NCBI GenBank assembly: GCA_963840275.1
Contig: CAWIYK010000007.1
Coordinates: forward strand, 434,001-498,000
Length of the DNA stretch: 64,000 bases
Origin: Actinophytocola sp963840275
GTDB lineage: Bacteria > Actinomycetota > Actinomycetes > Mycobacteriales > Pseudonocardiaceae
Direction of reading: 5' to 3'
Shown piece after piece: positions 35,791-45,514 of the stretch. How positions within the stretch are numbered: the first letter of the stretch is position 1; every line of letters starts with the position of its first letter. The position numbers and the translations under genes are program-made. A model generated the notes under the pieces. The model saw nothing but the letters and a program-made list of their open reading frames with translations, ran no database searches and was not told where the DNA came from.

Positions 35791-37082
35791 CCCGCGCGGT
35801 TGGCGCGGGCTTTGCGCCTGCGTAACCACATGGCGAACGTGACCAGCACGGCCACTCCGGCGAGCGCGACCAGCGGCAGCCCGACGTTGCCGAACGCGGA
35901 TCGCGCCGGCTCCGCGGTCGTGTCGACCTTGTCCTCGACCGGCTTGCGGATCGTGTCGCCCTGGTTCGGGTCCTGCTTCGGCTGCGCCTCCGGCGACTGG
36001 TTCACCAGCTCGCCGACCGGCTTCACCTCGGCCTCCGCCAGGCGGAAGCCGTAGTCCAGCAGGTCGGCGCCCTGGTCGCCGAGCGGGTCCGGGTTCCGCT
36101 CGCCACGCAGCAACACCACCGCGAGCCTGCGGCCGTCGCGCTCCGCGGCGCCGACGTAGGTGTGTCGCGAGTCGTCGGTGAACCCGGTCTTGCCGCCGAG
36201 GAAGCCCTCGTAGTTGCCGAGCAGCTTGTTGTCGTTGTTGACCTGGAAACCCGGCTTGCCGCCGTACCCCGGGAAGTCGATCTTGCGGGTGCTCGCGGCG
36301 GCCGCGAACTCCTCGTGCTTCATCGCGGCGCGGAAGATCAGGCTCTGGTCGTAGGCCGACGTCGTCATGCCGGGCCCGTCCAGACCGGACGGGGTGGCCG
36401 CGCGCGTGTCGAGCGCGCCGAGCTCGTTGGCCAGCGCGTTCATCTTCTCCAGCGCGACCTCGGGGCCGCCGAGCGTGCGGGCCAGCGCGTACGCCGCGTC
36501 GTTGCCGGAACGCATCACCAGCGCGTGCAGCAGCTGGTCGACCGTGTACTGGCCGCCGGGGCCGACGCCGACCCTGGTGCCCTCCTGGTTCGCGTCCTCC
36601 TGCGTGCCGGTGACCACGGTCTCCGGACGCAGCTCGCGGATCGCCACGATGGCCAGCAGCACCTTGATCAGCGACGCGGGCCGCTCGCGGGCGTGCGGGT
36701 CCTTCGCGGCCAGCACGGCGCCGGAGTCGAGGTCGGAGATGACCCACGTCGCCGCGGTGACGGCGGGCGGTGCCTCGCCGCCCTCGGGCTGCACGAGGCC
36801 GCACTCACCCATTCGGGATCCCCCGACCGGGTCCTCGGGGACCGGCAGTGGTTCCGGGCTCGGGCTGCCGGGCGCCGGCTCCTCCGACGTGTCGATCGGC
36901 GGCGGGGGCAGCTGGCGGTGCTGGCACGCGCCCTGGGCGGTGTCGTTGTCACCGGTCGTCGGCTGCCCTTGTCGTGCGGAGCGAGCGGCAAGCGCGCCGG
37001 GAGCGGCGACGATTGCGGTGATGACCAGGGCACACAACGACAAGACGAATGCCGGAACGAACCTGGCGGCTGCAAGGCGCAC
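35787..37082 (-). CDS. D-alanyl-D-alanine carboxypeptidase
   Basis: A 431-residue penicillin-binding protein of the S11 (DacA/DacC) type. All three active-site motifs are present: SLIK 137-140, SGN 192-194 and KTG 298-300. It has a signal peptide, a Pro-rich linker (about 55-90), and a C-terminal membrane helix (LVALAGVAVLVTFAMWL) with a basic tail. It trims the terminal D-Ala of peptidoglycan stem peptides outside the membrane. Confidence 0.94.
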   Translation of the reverse strand: MRLAAARFVPAFVLSLCALVITAIVAAPGALAARSARQGQPTTGDNDTAQGACQHRQLPPPPIDTSEEPAPGSPSPEPLPVPEDPVGGSRMGECGLVQPEGGEAPPAVTAATWVISDLDSGAVLAAKDPHARERPASLIKVLLAIVAIRELRPETVVTGTQEDANQEGTRVGVGPGGQYTVDQLLHALVMRSGNDAAYALARTLGGPEVALEKMNALANELGALDTRAATPSGLDGPGMTTSAYDQSLIFRAAMKHEEFAAAASTRKIDFPGYGGKPGFQVNNDNKLLGNYEGFLGGKTGFTDDSRHTYVGAAERDGRRLAVVLLRGERNPDPLGDQGADLLDYGFRLAEAEVKPVGELVNQSPEAQPKQDPNQGDTIRKPVEDKVDTTAEPARSAFGNVGLPLVALAGVAVLVTFAMWLRRRKARANRAG

Positions 37083-37144
37083 GGGAGCAGCGTAGGGCCA
37101 GCGGGTTCGCGGGCCGCGCCGACCCTCTGGGAAGGCCGCGAAGA

Positions 37145-37175
37145 GGGCTTTGCTAGCAGGTCGCCGGCAAAGCCC
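37145..37175 (-). terminator. terminator of the DUF1508 gene
   Basis: GGGCTTTGC (37145-37153) and GCAAAGCCC (37167-37175) form a perfect 9-bp stem, 23 bp after the end of the minus-strand DUF1508 gene. Confidence 0.65.
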
Positions 37176-37198
37176 CCAACGGGTGAATCCGATCAGGC

Positions 37199-37396
37199 TC
37201 AGTTCTTGGCCTTGTCGGTGGTCTTGTCGTCGATCTCGGCCTCCGCCGCGGCCCGCTTGACAGCGTCGACACCGTTGATGACACCGGGCTTGGTCTTGTA
37301 GCCCTCGCCCGTCGCCACGATCTCGCCGTTGCCGGCCTTGAGACGGAACCGGAACTCGCCCTTGGCGTCTTCGTAGATCTCGAACTTCGCGGCCAT
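37199..37396 (-). CDS. DUF1508 (YegP-like) protein
   Basis: A 65-residue protein with one YegP/DUF1508 unit: KFEIYEDAKGEFRFRLKAGNGEIVATGEGY (first 32 residues, read in parts FEIYEDAKGEFRFRL and GNGEIVATGEGY). E. coli YegP has two such units. The tail is Lys/Asp-rich. Function unknown. Confidence 0.9.
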   Translation of the reverse strand: MAAKFEIYEDAKGEFRFRLKAGNGEIVATGEGYKTKPGVINGVDAVKRAAAEAEIDDKTTDKAKN

Positions 37397-37521
37397 GCTC
37401 TTACTCCAGTGGGTAGACGTACTGGCTCGCCGCGGCCAAGGTGGGGACCAGGGGACGCGGGCGCCTCAGAATCGCCGCAGTCTACGTCCGGCCGGGGGCC
37501 GTGGGGGCTAAATTGGATGTT

Positions 37522-38724
37522 GTGAACGCGCCGAGTGCCGGACAGCAGCCGAGAGTGTCGTCGCGGCAGCAGTCCCGCCTGCTCGCACTGCTGCGTGACG
37601 AGGGACCGATGTCGCGCGTCGCGCTGGGCGAGCGGCTCGAGCTGCCGCGGGCGAAGCTGACCGGCGAGCTGTCCAGGCTGGTCGACACCGGCCTCGTCGA
37701 GATCGGTGGGCCGGCGGCCAGCCGTGGCGGGCGCCGCTCGACGCTCGTGCACCTCGCCGACGACCTGCGGTTCGTCGCCGCCGACGTCGGCGCCACCTCC
37801 GTCAACGTCGCCGTCACCGACGGCCGGTGCGAGGTGCTGACCAGCCAGAGCGAGGAGTGCGAGGTCCGGCTCGGGCCGACCCCCGTGCTCGGGCGGGTCG
37901 TCGACCTCGCCACCCGCGTGCTCGAGAAGACCCCCGGCCGCCTCATGGGCGCCGGCATCGGCCTGCCCGGCCCCGTCAGCTTCCGCGACGGCATGCCCGT
38001 CGCGCCGCCGATCATGCCCGGCTGGGACCGCTACCCGGTGCGCGACGAGCTCGCCGGCAAGTGGGGCTGCCCCGTCACTGTCGACAACGACGTGAACGTG
38101 ATGGCGCTCGGCGAGCGGCACGCCGGGGTCGCCCGGTCGCTCGACGACCTCATCTTCGTGAAGGTCGGCACCGGCATCGGCTGCGGCATCGTGCTCGGCG
38201 GCAAGGTGTACCGGGGGGTCGCCGGCACGGCGGGCGACATCGGGCACATCCGGCTCGACGACTACGGCCCCGCGTGCGCGTGCGGTGAGGTCGGCTGCCT
38301 CGAGGCGTACTTCGGCGGCGCGGCGCTCGCCAGGGACGCGTTGACACTCGCGCGGTCCGGCCGGTCCACGATGCTCTCGGAGAAGCTGACCGAGCACGGC
38401 AGGCTCAACGCCATGGACGTCGGCGACGCCGCCGTCGCGGGCGACTTCGCCGCCGCGAACCTCGTCCGCGAGGGCGGCCGGCGCCTCGGGCACGTCGTGG
38501 CGTCGCTCGTGAGCTTCCTGAACCCGGGCATGGTCGTCATCGGCGGCGGCGTGTCCCGGCTCGGGCACCCGCTGCTCGCCGAGGTTCGCAGCTCGGTCTA
38601 CCGCCGCTCGCTCCCGCTCGCCACCGGCAACCTGCCGATCGTGTTGTCCGAGCTCGGCGACCTCGCCGGCGTCACCGGCGCCGCGTGGTCAGCGACAGAC
38701 CGCGCGTTCACCCCGGTCAACTAG
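37522..38724 (+). CDS. ROK-family transcriptional regulator/sugar kinase homologue
   Basis: A 400-residue ROK protein with an N-terminal winged helix (about 15-75; MSRVALGERLELPRAKLTGEL) and a ROK domain. The domain has VDNDVNVMALGE, GTGIGCGIVLGG and the zinc motif CACGEVGCLE. Such regulators usually control sugar-uptake operons. The start is GTG 37522. It precedes the 145-bp triplicate and the second ROK gene, and may control the sugar region downstream. Confidence 0.9.
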   Translation: MNAPSAGQQPRVSSRQQSRLLALLRDEGPMSRVALGERLELPRAKLTGELSRLVDTGLVEIGGPAASRGGRRSTLVHLADDLRFVAADVGATSVNVAVTDGRCEVLTSQSEECEVRLGPTPVLGRVVDLATRVLEKTPGRLMGAGIGLPGPVSFRDGMPVAPPIMPGWDRYPVRDELAGKWGCPVTVDNDVNVMALGERHAGVARSLDDLIFVKVGTGIGCGIVLGGKVYRGVAGTAGDIGHIRLDDYGPACACGEVGCLEAYFGGAALARDALTLARSGRSTMLSEKLTEHGRLNAMDVGDAAVAGDFAAANLVREGGRRLGHVVASLVSFLNPGMVVIGGGVSRLGHPLLAEVRSSVYRRSLPLATGNLPIVLSELGDLAGVTGAAWSATDRAFTPVN

Positions 38725-38727
38725 TGA

Positions 38728-39157
38728 CATTGGCTCGCTCCGCTCGCGCATTCGCGGCCTGGTCCCGGCGTCTTCCCTCCCTGCGCTGCTCAGGCGACTC
38801 GCTTCGCTCGTGGCCTTGCGCTGCTCGGTCAGTCCAGACGCCGGCGGCCGCTCACTAGGGCCCTCACTGTCACATTGGCTCGCTCCGCTCGCGCATTCGC
38901 GGCCTGGTCCCGGCGTCTTCCCTCCCTGCGTTGCTCAGGCGACTCGCTTCGCTCGTGGCCTTGCGCTGCTCGCTCAGTCCAGACGCCGGCGGCCGCTCAC
39001 TCAGGCCCTCACTGTCACATTGGCTCGCTCCGCTCGCGTATTCGCGGCCTGGTCCCGGCGTCTTCCCTCACTGCGTTGCTCAGGCGACTCGCTTCGCTCG
39101 TGGCCTTGCGCTGCTCGGTCAGTCCAGACGCCGGCGGCCGCTCACACACGCCCTCAC
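38728..39157. repeat. 145-bp tandem repeat, three copies
   Basis: Near-identical units begin at 38728, 38873 and 39018 (each with CATTGGCTCGCTCCGCTCG), a period of 145 bp. Each holds GCTCGCTCCGCTCGC and GCGACTCGCTTCGCTCG-type palindromic stretches. 145 is not a multiple of three, so frames running through it change between units and are probably not genes. It fills most of the 658-bp gap between the two ROK genes. In the rest (39158-39382) I see only the AT-richer upstream region of the second ROK gene. Confidence 0.9.
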
Positions 39158-39382
39158 TCATGACGGTGGCGGGTGGTGTGTCCTCTTTCACGTGGTTTCC
39201 GGCACTGACGATTTTCCGTGAACTTCCACCAGGTTCGACAGTACTTTTGCCGGTTTGACTCGAAAGATCGATCGGGATGTTGCGCCAAACGGGGTATTGC
39301 GGACCTCAAGTCCCCTGGGACACCCTTCTTTGTGAGTTAGAGCACCGGTCTTCGATCGGGCCCTCAACGAAGTGGAGTACCG

Positions 39383-40624
39383 GTGGGCCAGAGCCGCCCG
39401 GCCGACCAGGCCGGTCTGCGCCGAGGGAATCTCGCACTCCTCGTGCGCACCCTCCGCGAGCACGGCGCGCTGTCCCGAGCCCAGCTGGCGGTCCGCTCCG
39501 GACTGTCCAAGGCCACCGTCTCCAGCCTCGTCACCGACCTCGAGACCCGCGGCCTCGTGCACGACGTCGGAGTGTCCGCCGGCGGGCAGGGGCGACCGGG
39601 TCAGCTGGTCGACCTCCGCTCGGCCAGCGTGTGCGGCATCGGCATCGACGTGCACGTCGGGCACGTCGGCGCGCTGGTCACCGACCTCGCCGGCGAGGTG
39701 CTGTTCCAGCGCCGGGTCATCTGCGACGTGCCGGGCATCGGGCCGGAGCGCGCGCTCGACGAGCTCGCCGGGCTGGTGGCCGACGCGATCCGCGAGGTCG
39801 ACGGCGTGGTCGGGCCGCCGGTCGGCATCACCGTGAGCGTGCCGGGCCTGGTCGACACGAACGCCGGCGTCGTCACGTTCTCGCCCCGCCTGCGCTGGCG
39901 CGACGTGGCGATCGCCGACGGGCTCGCCGCCCGCACCGGCCTCGACCTGGACACCATCGCGGTCGACAACGACGCGAACCTCGGCGCGATGGCCGAGCTC
40001 GCGGCCATGGACGCGACCGACCTCGTCTACCTCACCGGCGACTTCGGCATCGGCGGCGGCGTGGTCGCCGGCGGCCGGCTGGTCCGCGGCTCGATCGGGT
40101 TCGCGGGCGAGATCGGGCACATGGCCATGGACCCGCTCGGCCCGTACTGCTCGTGCGGCCGGCGCGGCTGCTGGGAGACCCAGGTCGGCCTCGGCGCGCT
40201 GCTGCACGCGTGCGCCGACCCGGACGACCCGGTCCGCGACCCCACGCTCGACCTCGACCAGCGGATGCGCATCCTGCGCGCCCGCGCCGAGCAGCACGAC
40301 CGGCGCACGCTGGACGCCATGCACCAGATCGGCACCGCGCTCGGGGTCGGTGTCTCGATCCTGGTGAACCTGCTCAACCCGTCGGTCGTGGTGCTCGGCG
40401 GCTATTTCGCGGCGCTGCCGGAGTGGCTCGTCGAGCCGATCCGCAACCAGGTCGTCGCACACGTGCTCGCACCCGGCGCGGGCGGCGCCAGGGTCGTCGG
40501 CTCGCGGCTGGGCTTCACCGCGGCCACCGCGGGCGGCGCGCTGGCGTCGCTGCGCAGGGTGCTCGAGGACCCGACGGTCGTGCCGCCGATCCAGGACCAG
40601 GTAGAAGAGGAGGCGCCGGCGTGA
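39383..40624 (+). CDS. ROK-family (XylR-type) repressor
   Basis: A 413-residue ROK regulator heading the sugar operon. The N-terminal winged helix (about 12-65) contains LSRAQLAVRSGLSKATVSSL. The ROK domain has VDNDANLGAM, the glycine-rich GDFGIGGGVVAGG and the zinc motif CSCGRRGCWE. GTG 39383. Its stop overlaps the GTG of the ABC ATPase (GTGA), so regulator and transporter are cotranscribed and the regulator probably controls its own operon. Confidence 0.93.
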   Translation: MGQSRPADQAGLRRGNLALLVRTLREHGALSRAQLAVRSGLSKATVSSLVTDLETRGLVHDVGVSAGGQGRPGQLVDLRSASVCGIGIDVHVGHVGALVTDLAGEVLFQRRVICDVPGIGPERALDELAGLVADAIREVDGVVGPPVGITVSVPGLVDTNAGVVTFSPRLRWRDVAIADGLAARTGLDLDTIAVDNDANLGAMAELAAMDATDLVYLTGDFGIGGGVVAGGRLVRGSIGFAGEIGHMAMDPLGPYCSCGRRGCWETQVGLGALLHACADPDDPVRDPTLDLDQRMRILRARAEQHDRRTLDAMHQIGTALGVGVSILVNLLNPSVVVLGGYFAALPEWLVEPIRNQVVAHVLAPGAGGARVVGSRLGFTAATAGGALASLRRVLEDPTVVPPIQDQVEEEAPA

Positions 40625-42161
40625 GCGAACCCATGGACCCGGAACTCACCGACGTGGAGCTGCTGACGATGTCCGGCATCGTCAAGACGTTCCCCGGGGT
40701 GCGTGCGCTCGACGGCGTCGATCTCGACGTGCGCGCCCGGCGAGGTGCACTGCCTGCTCGGCCAGAACGGCGCCGGCAAGTCGACGCTGATCAAGGTGCT
40801 GGCCGGCGCGCACCAGCCGGACGAGGGAATGATCATCTGGCGGGGCCGGCCCGCCACGCTCGGGTCGCCGGTCGCCGCGCTGCGTCTCGGCATCGCGACC
40901 ATGTACCAGGAGCTGGACCTGGTCGAGGGCCTCTCGGTCGCGGAGAACATCTTCCTCGGCCACGAGCCGGCGACGGTTCGGCTTCAGCCAGCGCCGGCAC
41001 GCGCGTAACAAGGCCCGCGAGCTGATGCGCCGCCTCGGCCACCCGGAGATCCCGCCGGGCCGCGAGGTCGGCCTGCTGTCGGCGGCCGGCCAGCAGCTGG
41101 TGTCGATGGCCCGCGCGCTCGTGCACGACGCGCGGCTGATCGTGATGGACGAGCCGACCGCGGCACTCGCCTCCGACGAGGTCGACAACCTGTTCCGGGT
41201 CGTCGAGGACCTCACCAACGACGGCGTCGCGGTCGTCTACATCTCCCACCGCCTCGACGAGATCCGCCGCATCGGCGACCGGGTCACGGTCCTCAAGGAC
41301 GGCAGGACGGTCGCGTCCGGGCTGCCGGCCGACACTCCGACCGCGGACCTGGTCAACCTGATGTCCGGCCGCATGGTCGAGACGGTCTTCCCGCTCCGCG
41401 AGGTGACCACGGTCGACGAGGAGAACGAGGTGCTCAGCGTCGTGGGGCTCGGCAGGGCGAGCGAGTTCCAGGACGTGAGCTTCACCGTGCGCGCGGGTGA
41501 GATCGTCGGCATCGCCGGGCTAGTCGGCGCGGGCCGCAGCGAGATCCTCGAGACGGTCTACGGCGCCCGCAAGGCCGACACCGGAGTCGTCACGGTCAAC
41601 GGCAAGCGGCTCAAGCCGGGCAGCGTGATGGCCGCGGTCGCCGCCGGCATCGGGCTCGCGCCGGAGGAGCGCAAGAGCCAGGGCCTCCTGCTGGACCAGT
41701 CCGTGGCCGACAACGTGACCCTCGCGAGCCTGCCGGAGTACAGCCGGGCCGGGTTCAGCGACCGCCGCAAGGAGCTGCGCGACTCGCGCGCCACGCTGGA
41801 GCGGCTGGACCTGCGACCCGCGGACCCGCGGCGGATCGTGCGCACGCTGTCGGGCGGCAACCAGCAGAAGGCGGTCGTGGCGCGGTGGTTGGTCCGCGAC
41901 TGCAAGGTGCTGCTCCTCGACGAGCCGACCCGCGGCGTGGACGTCGGCGCGCGGGCCGAGCTGTACCGGCTGATCCACGAGCTCGCCGCCTCCGGCGTGG
42001 CGGTGGTGCTGGTGTCCAGCGAGGTGCCCGAGGTGCTCGGGCTGTCCGACCGGGTTCTGGTGATGCGGGAGGGCCGGCTGCTCACCGAGGCGCCGGCGAG
42101 CGAGCTGACCGAGGCAGCCATCTTGGACATGGTGATGGAAGGTAGCGAGGTTATGACGTGA
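40621..42161 (+). CDS. sugar ABC transporter ATPase (RbsA-like), frame broken twice
   Basis: With two single-base deletions restored it encodes about 512 residues with two ABC domains. The first Walker A is GQNGAGKSTLIKVLAG; the second half has GLVGAGRSEILE, the signature LSGGNQQKAVVARWL and LLLDEPTRGVD. The breaks are an extra C at 40736-40738 (VRA|GEVHC) and an extra G at 40975-40976 (EPAT|FGFSQ). The family drives ribose, xylose or related sugar import. Everything else is intact, so sequencing error is as likely as inactivation. GTG start overlaps the ROK stop; the stop overlaps the permease GTG. Confidence 0.85.
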
Positions 42162-43189
42162 GCGACGTTAGCGAGAAGCCACCGTCCACTGTGGAGGAGA
42201 CGCCGGAGCCGGTGCGGACCGGTCCGACGAAGGGCGTGCGCACGCCGAGCGGGCTGCGGCTGGACGTCCGGCTGACGATCCTGATCGGCGTGCTCATCGC
42301 GCTGTGCGTGGTCGGCTACATCCTGAGCCCGGAGACGTTCCTCGGTGAGAGCAACATCTCGATCATGCTGCGCCTCGCCTCGGCGATCGGCGTGGTCAGC
42401 GTCGGGATGACGTTCGTGATCATCTCCGGCGGCATCGACCTGTCGGTCGGCTCGATGGTGGCGCTGGCGAGCGTGTGGATGACGACGCTGGCCACCCAGG
42501 AGTACGGCCCGTGGGTCATGGTGGTCTGCGCGCTGGCCGTCGGCCTCGGCGCCGGACTCATCAACGGCGTGCTGATCGCGTACGGCAAGGTCGTGCCGTT
42601 CATCGCGACGCTCGCCATGTACGCCTCGGCCCGCGGACTGGCCGAGCGCCTGTCCGGCCGGCAGACGCAGGTGGTCCGCGAACAGGGCTACCTCGACTTC
42701 TTCCGCGGCGACTTCCTCGGCATCCCGGTGCTGATCTGGATGCTGGCCGTCGTGTTCGCCATCGGCTGGGTGGTGCTGAACCGCACCACGTTCGGCCGCC
42801 GCACGTTCGCGGTCGGCGGCAACGCGGAGGCGGCGCGGCTCGCCGGCATCAACGTCAAGTGGCACACGGCGATGGTCTACGCCGTCGCCGGACTGTGCTG
42901 CGGCATCGCCGCGCTGATGGTCGTCGCGCGCACCACGTCGGGCGCCTCGACCAACGGCATGTTCTACGAGCTGGACGCGATCGCGGCGGTCGTCATCGGC
43001 GGCACGCTCCTGTCCGGCGGTCGGGGAACCCTGATCGGCACGCTCATCGGCGTGCTGATCTTCACCGTGGTGAACAGCATCTTCACGCAGAACAACCTCG
43101 AGACCGACATCCAGAACATCGCCAAGGGCGTGATCATCGTGGCGGCCGTGCTCCTGCAGGCCACGACGATCCGCCGGCGCAAAACCTGA
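42158..43189 (+). CDS. sugar ABC transporter permease (RbsC-like)
   Basis: A 343-residue permease with eight to ten membrane helices. It carries family segments VISGGIDLSVGSMVALAS and GNAEAARLAGINV, typical of ribose/xylose-type permeases. Overlaps the ATPase gene by four bases. Works with the ATPase and the lipoprotein that follows. Confidence 0.94.
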   Translation: MSDVSEKPPSTVEETPEPVRTGPTKGVRTPSGLRLDVRLTILIGVLIALCVVGYILSPETFLGESNISIMLRLASAIGVVSVGMTFVIISGGIDLSVGSMVALASVWMTTLATQEYGPWVMVVCALAVGLGAGLINGVLIAYGKVVPFIATLAMYASARGLAERLSGRQTQVVREQGYLDFFRGDFLGIPVLIWMLAVVFAIGWVVLNRTTFGRRTFAVGGNAEAARLAGINVKWHTAMVYAVAGLCCGIAALMVVARTTSGASTNGMFYELDAIAAVVIGGTLLSGGRGTLIGTLIGVLIFTVVNSIFTQNNLETDIQNIAKGVIIVAAVLLQATTIRRRKT

Positions 43190-43242
43190 CCCCGCAACGA
43201 ATCCCCGAGATCCGAGACACTCAGTACAAGGGAGTACCCCAC

Positions 43243-44295
43243 ATGTCCATGGACCCGTCCCTGGCCCGCCGCAGGTTCCTCCTCGGCGCATCGGCCCTCG
43301 GTGCCGGCGCGCTCGTCGTCGGCTGCACGTCGAACGAGTCGGGCGCCGACCAGCCCCAGCAGGTGGCGCAAGGCGGCGCCGACAACGCCAAGCCCGGCAA
43401 GGAGATCACGATCGGCTTCTCCGCGCCCGCCGCGGACCACGGCTGGATCGCCGCGATCACCAAGAACGCGCAGGCGCAGGCCGACGCGTTCGAAGACGTC
43501 ACCTTCAAGGCGACGCAGGGCACCAACGACGTCAACCAGCAGATCTCGCAGGTGGAGACGCTGATCAACGACAAGGTCGACGTGCTCGTGATCCTGCCGC
43601 ACGACGGCAAGGCGCTGACCGCCACCGGCCAGGCGGCCATGGACGCGGGCATCCCGGTGATCAACCTGGACCGCATCTTCGACACCCCGCTCGCGTACCG
43701 CACCTGGATCGGCGGCGACAACTACCGCATGGGTGTCAACGCGGGCGCCTACATCGCCGAGCAGATGAAGGCCAAGGGTGTCTCGAACCCGGTCATCGGT
43801 GAGGTCGCGGGCATCGACGCGCTGCCGCTGACCCAGGAACGCAGCAAGGGCTTCCGGGACTCGCTGGCCAAGGCCGGCCTCTCGGTCGGGCCCCGCGTCT
43901 CCGCGTCGTTCACCGTGGAGACCGGCGAGAGCGTGACGACGAACCTCCTGCAGGGCACCGGAAAGATCGACGCGCTGTGGAACCACGACGACGACCAGGG
44001 CGTCGGCGTCCTGGCGGCCATCACGGCCGCCAACCGCAACGAGTTCATCATGGTCGGCGGCGCGGGCTCGAAGATCATGATGGACCACATCAAGGCCGAC
44101 GACTCGGTCGTCAAGGCGACCGTCCTGTACAACCCGTCGATGGCGTCGTCGGCGATCTCGCTGGCCCGGCTGCTCGGCCAGTCCAAGGGTGTCGCGGACC
44201 TCGCGGAGCACGAGATCCCCTCCTCGATCACGACCTACTCGGCCGTGGTCACCAAGGAGAACGTCGACCAGTACCTGGACGTGGGCTTCGCCTGA
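43243..44295 (+). CDS. sugar ABC substrate-binding lipoprotein
   Basis: A 350-residue periplasmic-binding-protein family member with a twin-arginine-like lipoprotein signal (ARRRFLLGASALGAGALVVGC, lipobox Cys about residue 28). The mature fold is the ribose-binding type: ITIGFSAPAADHGW, VDVLVILPHDGKAL, IPVINLDR. GGGAG precedes the ATG. The sugar is not certain; xylose, ribose or inositol fit the neighbours. Confidence 0.92.
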   Translation: MSMDPSLARRRFLLGASALGAGALVVGCTSNESGADQPQQVAQGGADNAKPGKEITIGFSAPAADHGWIAAITKNAQAQADAFEDVTFKATQGTNDVNQQISQVETLINDKVDVLVILPHDGKALTATGQAAMDAGIPVINLDRIFDTPLAYRTWIGGDNYRMGVNAGAYIAEQMKAKGVSNPVIGEVAGIDALPLTQERSKGFRDSLAKAGLSVGPRVSASFTVETGESVTTNLLQGTGKIDALWNHDDDQGVGVLAAITAANRNEFIMVGGAGSKIMMDHIKADDSVVKATVLYNPSMASSAISLARLLGQSKGVADLAEHEIPSSITTYSAVVTKENVDQYLDVGFA

Positions 44296-44356
44296 TTCTC
44301 GGTGGTGGGTGGCGGACTTCTTGCGGTGACGGCGGCACGACGACGGAGGGTGAGCG

Positions 44357-45514
44357 ATGACAGAGGGCAGCGGGGGGCGTATCGGGGTCGGCATGGTCGG
44401 CCACGCGTTCATGGGTGCGGTGCACTCGCACGCGTGGCGGACGGCGCACCGGTTCTTCGACCTGCCGGTGGTGCCGGAACTTGCCGTCCTCGGCGGCCGG
44501 GACCTCGCGCGGACCAAGGCAGCCGCGGCGAAGTTCGGCTGGGCGAGCGTGCAGACCGACTGGCGTGAGCTGGTCAACTCGCCCGACGTGCAGGTGGTCG
44601 ACATCTGCACGCCGGGCGACTCGCACTGCGAGATCGCCATCGCGGCCCTGGCCGCCGGCAAGCACGTGCTGTGCGAGAAGCCCCTCGCCAACACCGTCGA
44701 GGAGGCCGAGCAGATGGCGGCCGCCGCGGCGGAGGCGGCGACACGCGGCGTGCGCTCGATGGTGGCGTTCAACTACCGTCGCGTGCCGGCCCTCGCCTAT
44801 GCGCGCAAGCTCGTCGAGGCCGGCAGGCTCGGCGAGATCCGGCACGTGCGCGCGCTCTACCTGCAGGACTGGCTCTCCGACGAGCAGGCGCCGATGACAT
44901 GGCGGCTGCGCAAGGACAAGGCCGGCTCCGGCGCGCTCGGCGACCTCGGCGCGCACATCGTCGACGCGACGCAGTACCTCGTCGGCGACGTGCTCACCGG
45001 GGTGTCCGCCCTCACCAACACGTTCGTCCACAAGCGACCCGACGAGAGCGGCACCGGTCAGCTCGGCGACGTCACGGTCGACGACGCCGCGGTGTTCATC
45101 GGCCGGTTCGGCAACGGCGCGCTCGCCACGTACGAGGCCACCCGCTTCGCGCTCGGCCGCAAGAACGGCATGTCGGTGGAGATCAACGGCTCGCTCGGCA
45201 GCCTGCGGTTCGAGTTCGAGTCGATGAACGAGCTGTACTTCTTCGACGGCGCCAACGGCGCGGACGAGGCCGGCTTCCGGCGCGTGCTGGTCACCGAGGC
45301 GACGCACCCGTACGTCGGCGCGTGGTGGCCGCCGGGCCACCTGCTCGGCTACGAGCACACGTTCACCCACGAGGTCGTCGACTTCGTGCGTGCCATCCAC
45401 GACGGCGTCGACCCGTCGCCGTCGTTCGCGGACGGGCTGCGGGTGCAGCGGGTGCTCGACGCGGTGGAGAAGAGCGCGGGCGCGGGTTCGGCGTGGACGG
45501 AGATCTCGGCATGA
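44357..45514 (+). CDS. Gfo/Idh/MocA-family oxidoreductase
   Basis: A 385-residue NAD(P)-dependent dehydrogenase. The N-terminal Rossmann loop is GVGMVGHAFMGAVHSHAW, the EKP motif is at 107-109 (CEKPLAN), and GDLGAHIVD is the typical substrate-side segment. Members oxidise hydroxyls of sugars or inositols. Overlaps xylA by four bases, so they are coupled. Confidence 0.92.
   Translation: MTEGSGGRIGVGMVGHAFMGAVHSHAWRTAHRFFDLPVVPELAVLGGRDLARTKAAAAKFGWASVQTDWRELVNSPDVQVVDICTPGDSHCEIAIAALAAGKHVLCEKPLANTVEEAEQMAAAAAEAATRGVRSMVAFNYRRVPALAYARKLVEAGRLGEIRHVRALYLQDWLSDEQAPMTWRLRKDKAGSGALGDLGAHIVDATQYLVGDVLTGVSALTNTFVHKRPDESGTGQLGDVTVDDAAVFIGRFGNGALATYEATRFALGRKNGMSVEINGSLGSLRFEFESMNELYFFDGANGADEAGFRRVLVTEATHPYVGAWWPPGHLLGYEHTFTHEVVDFVRAIHDGVDPSPSFADGLRVQRVLDAVEKSAGAGSAWTEISA

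Noticed and set aside
38728..39221. Protein-coding frames running through the 145-bp repeats
   Set aside because: The period is not a multiple of three, so the frames change from unit to unit, and the translations are Arg/Ser low complexity without a ribosome binding site.
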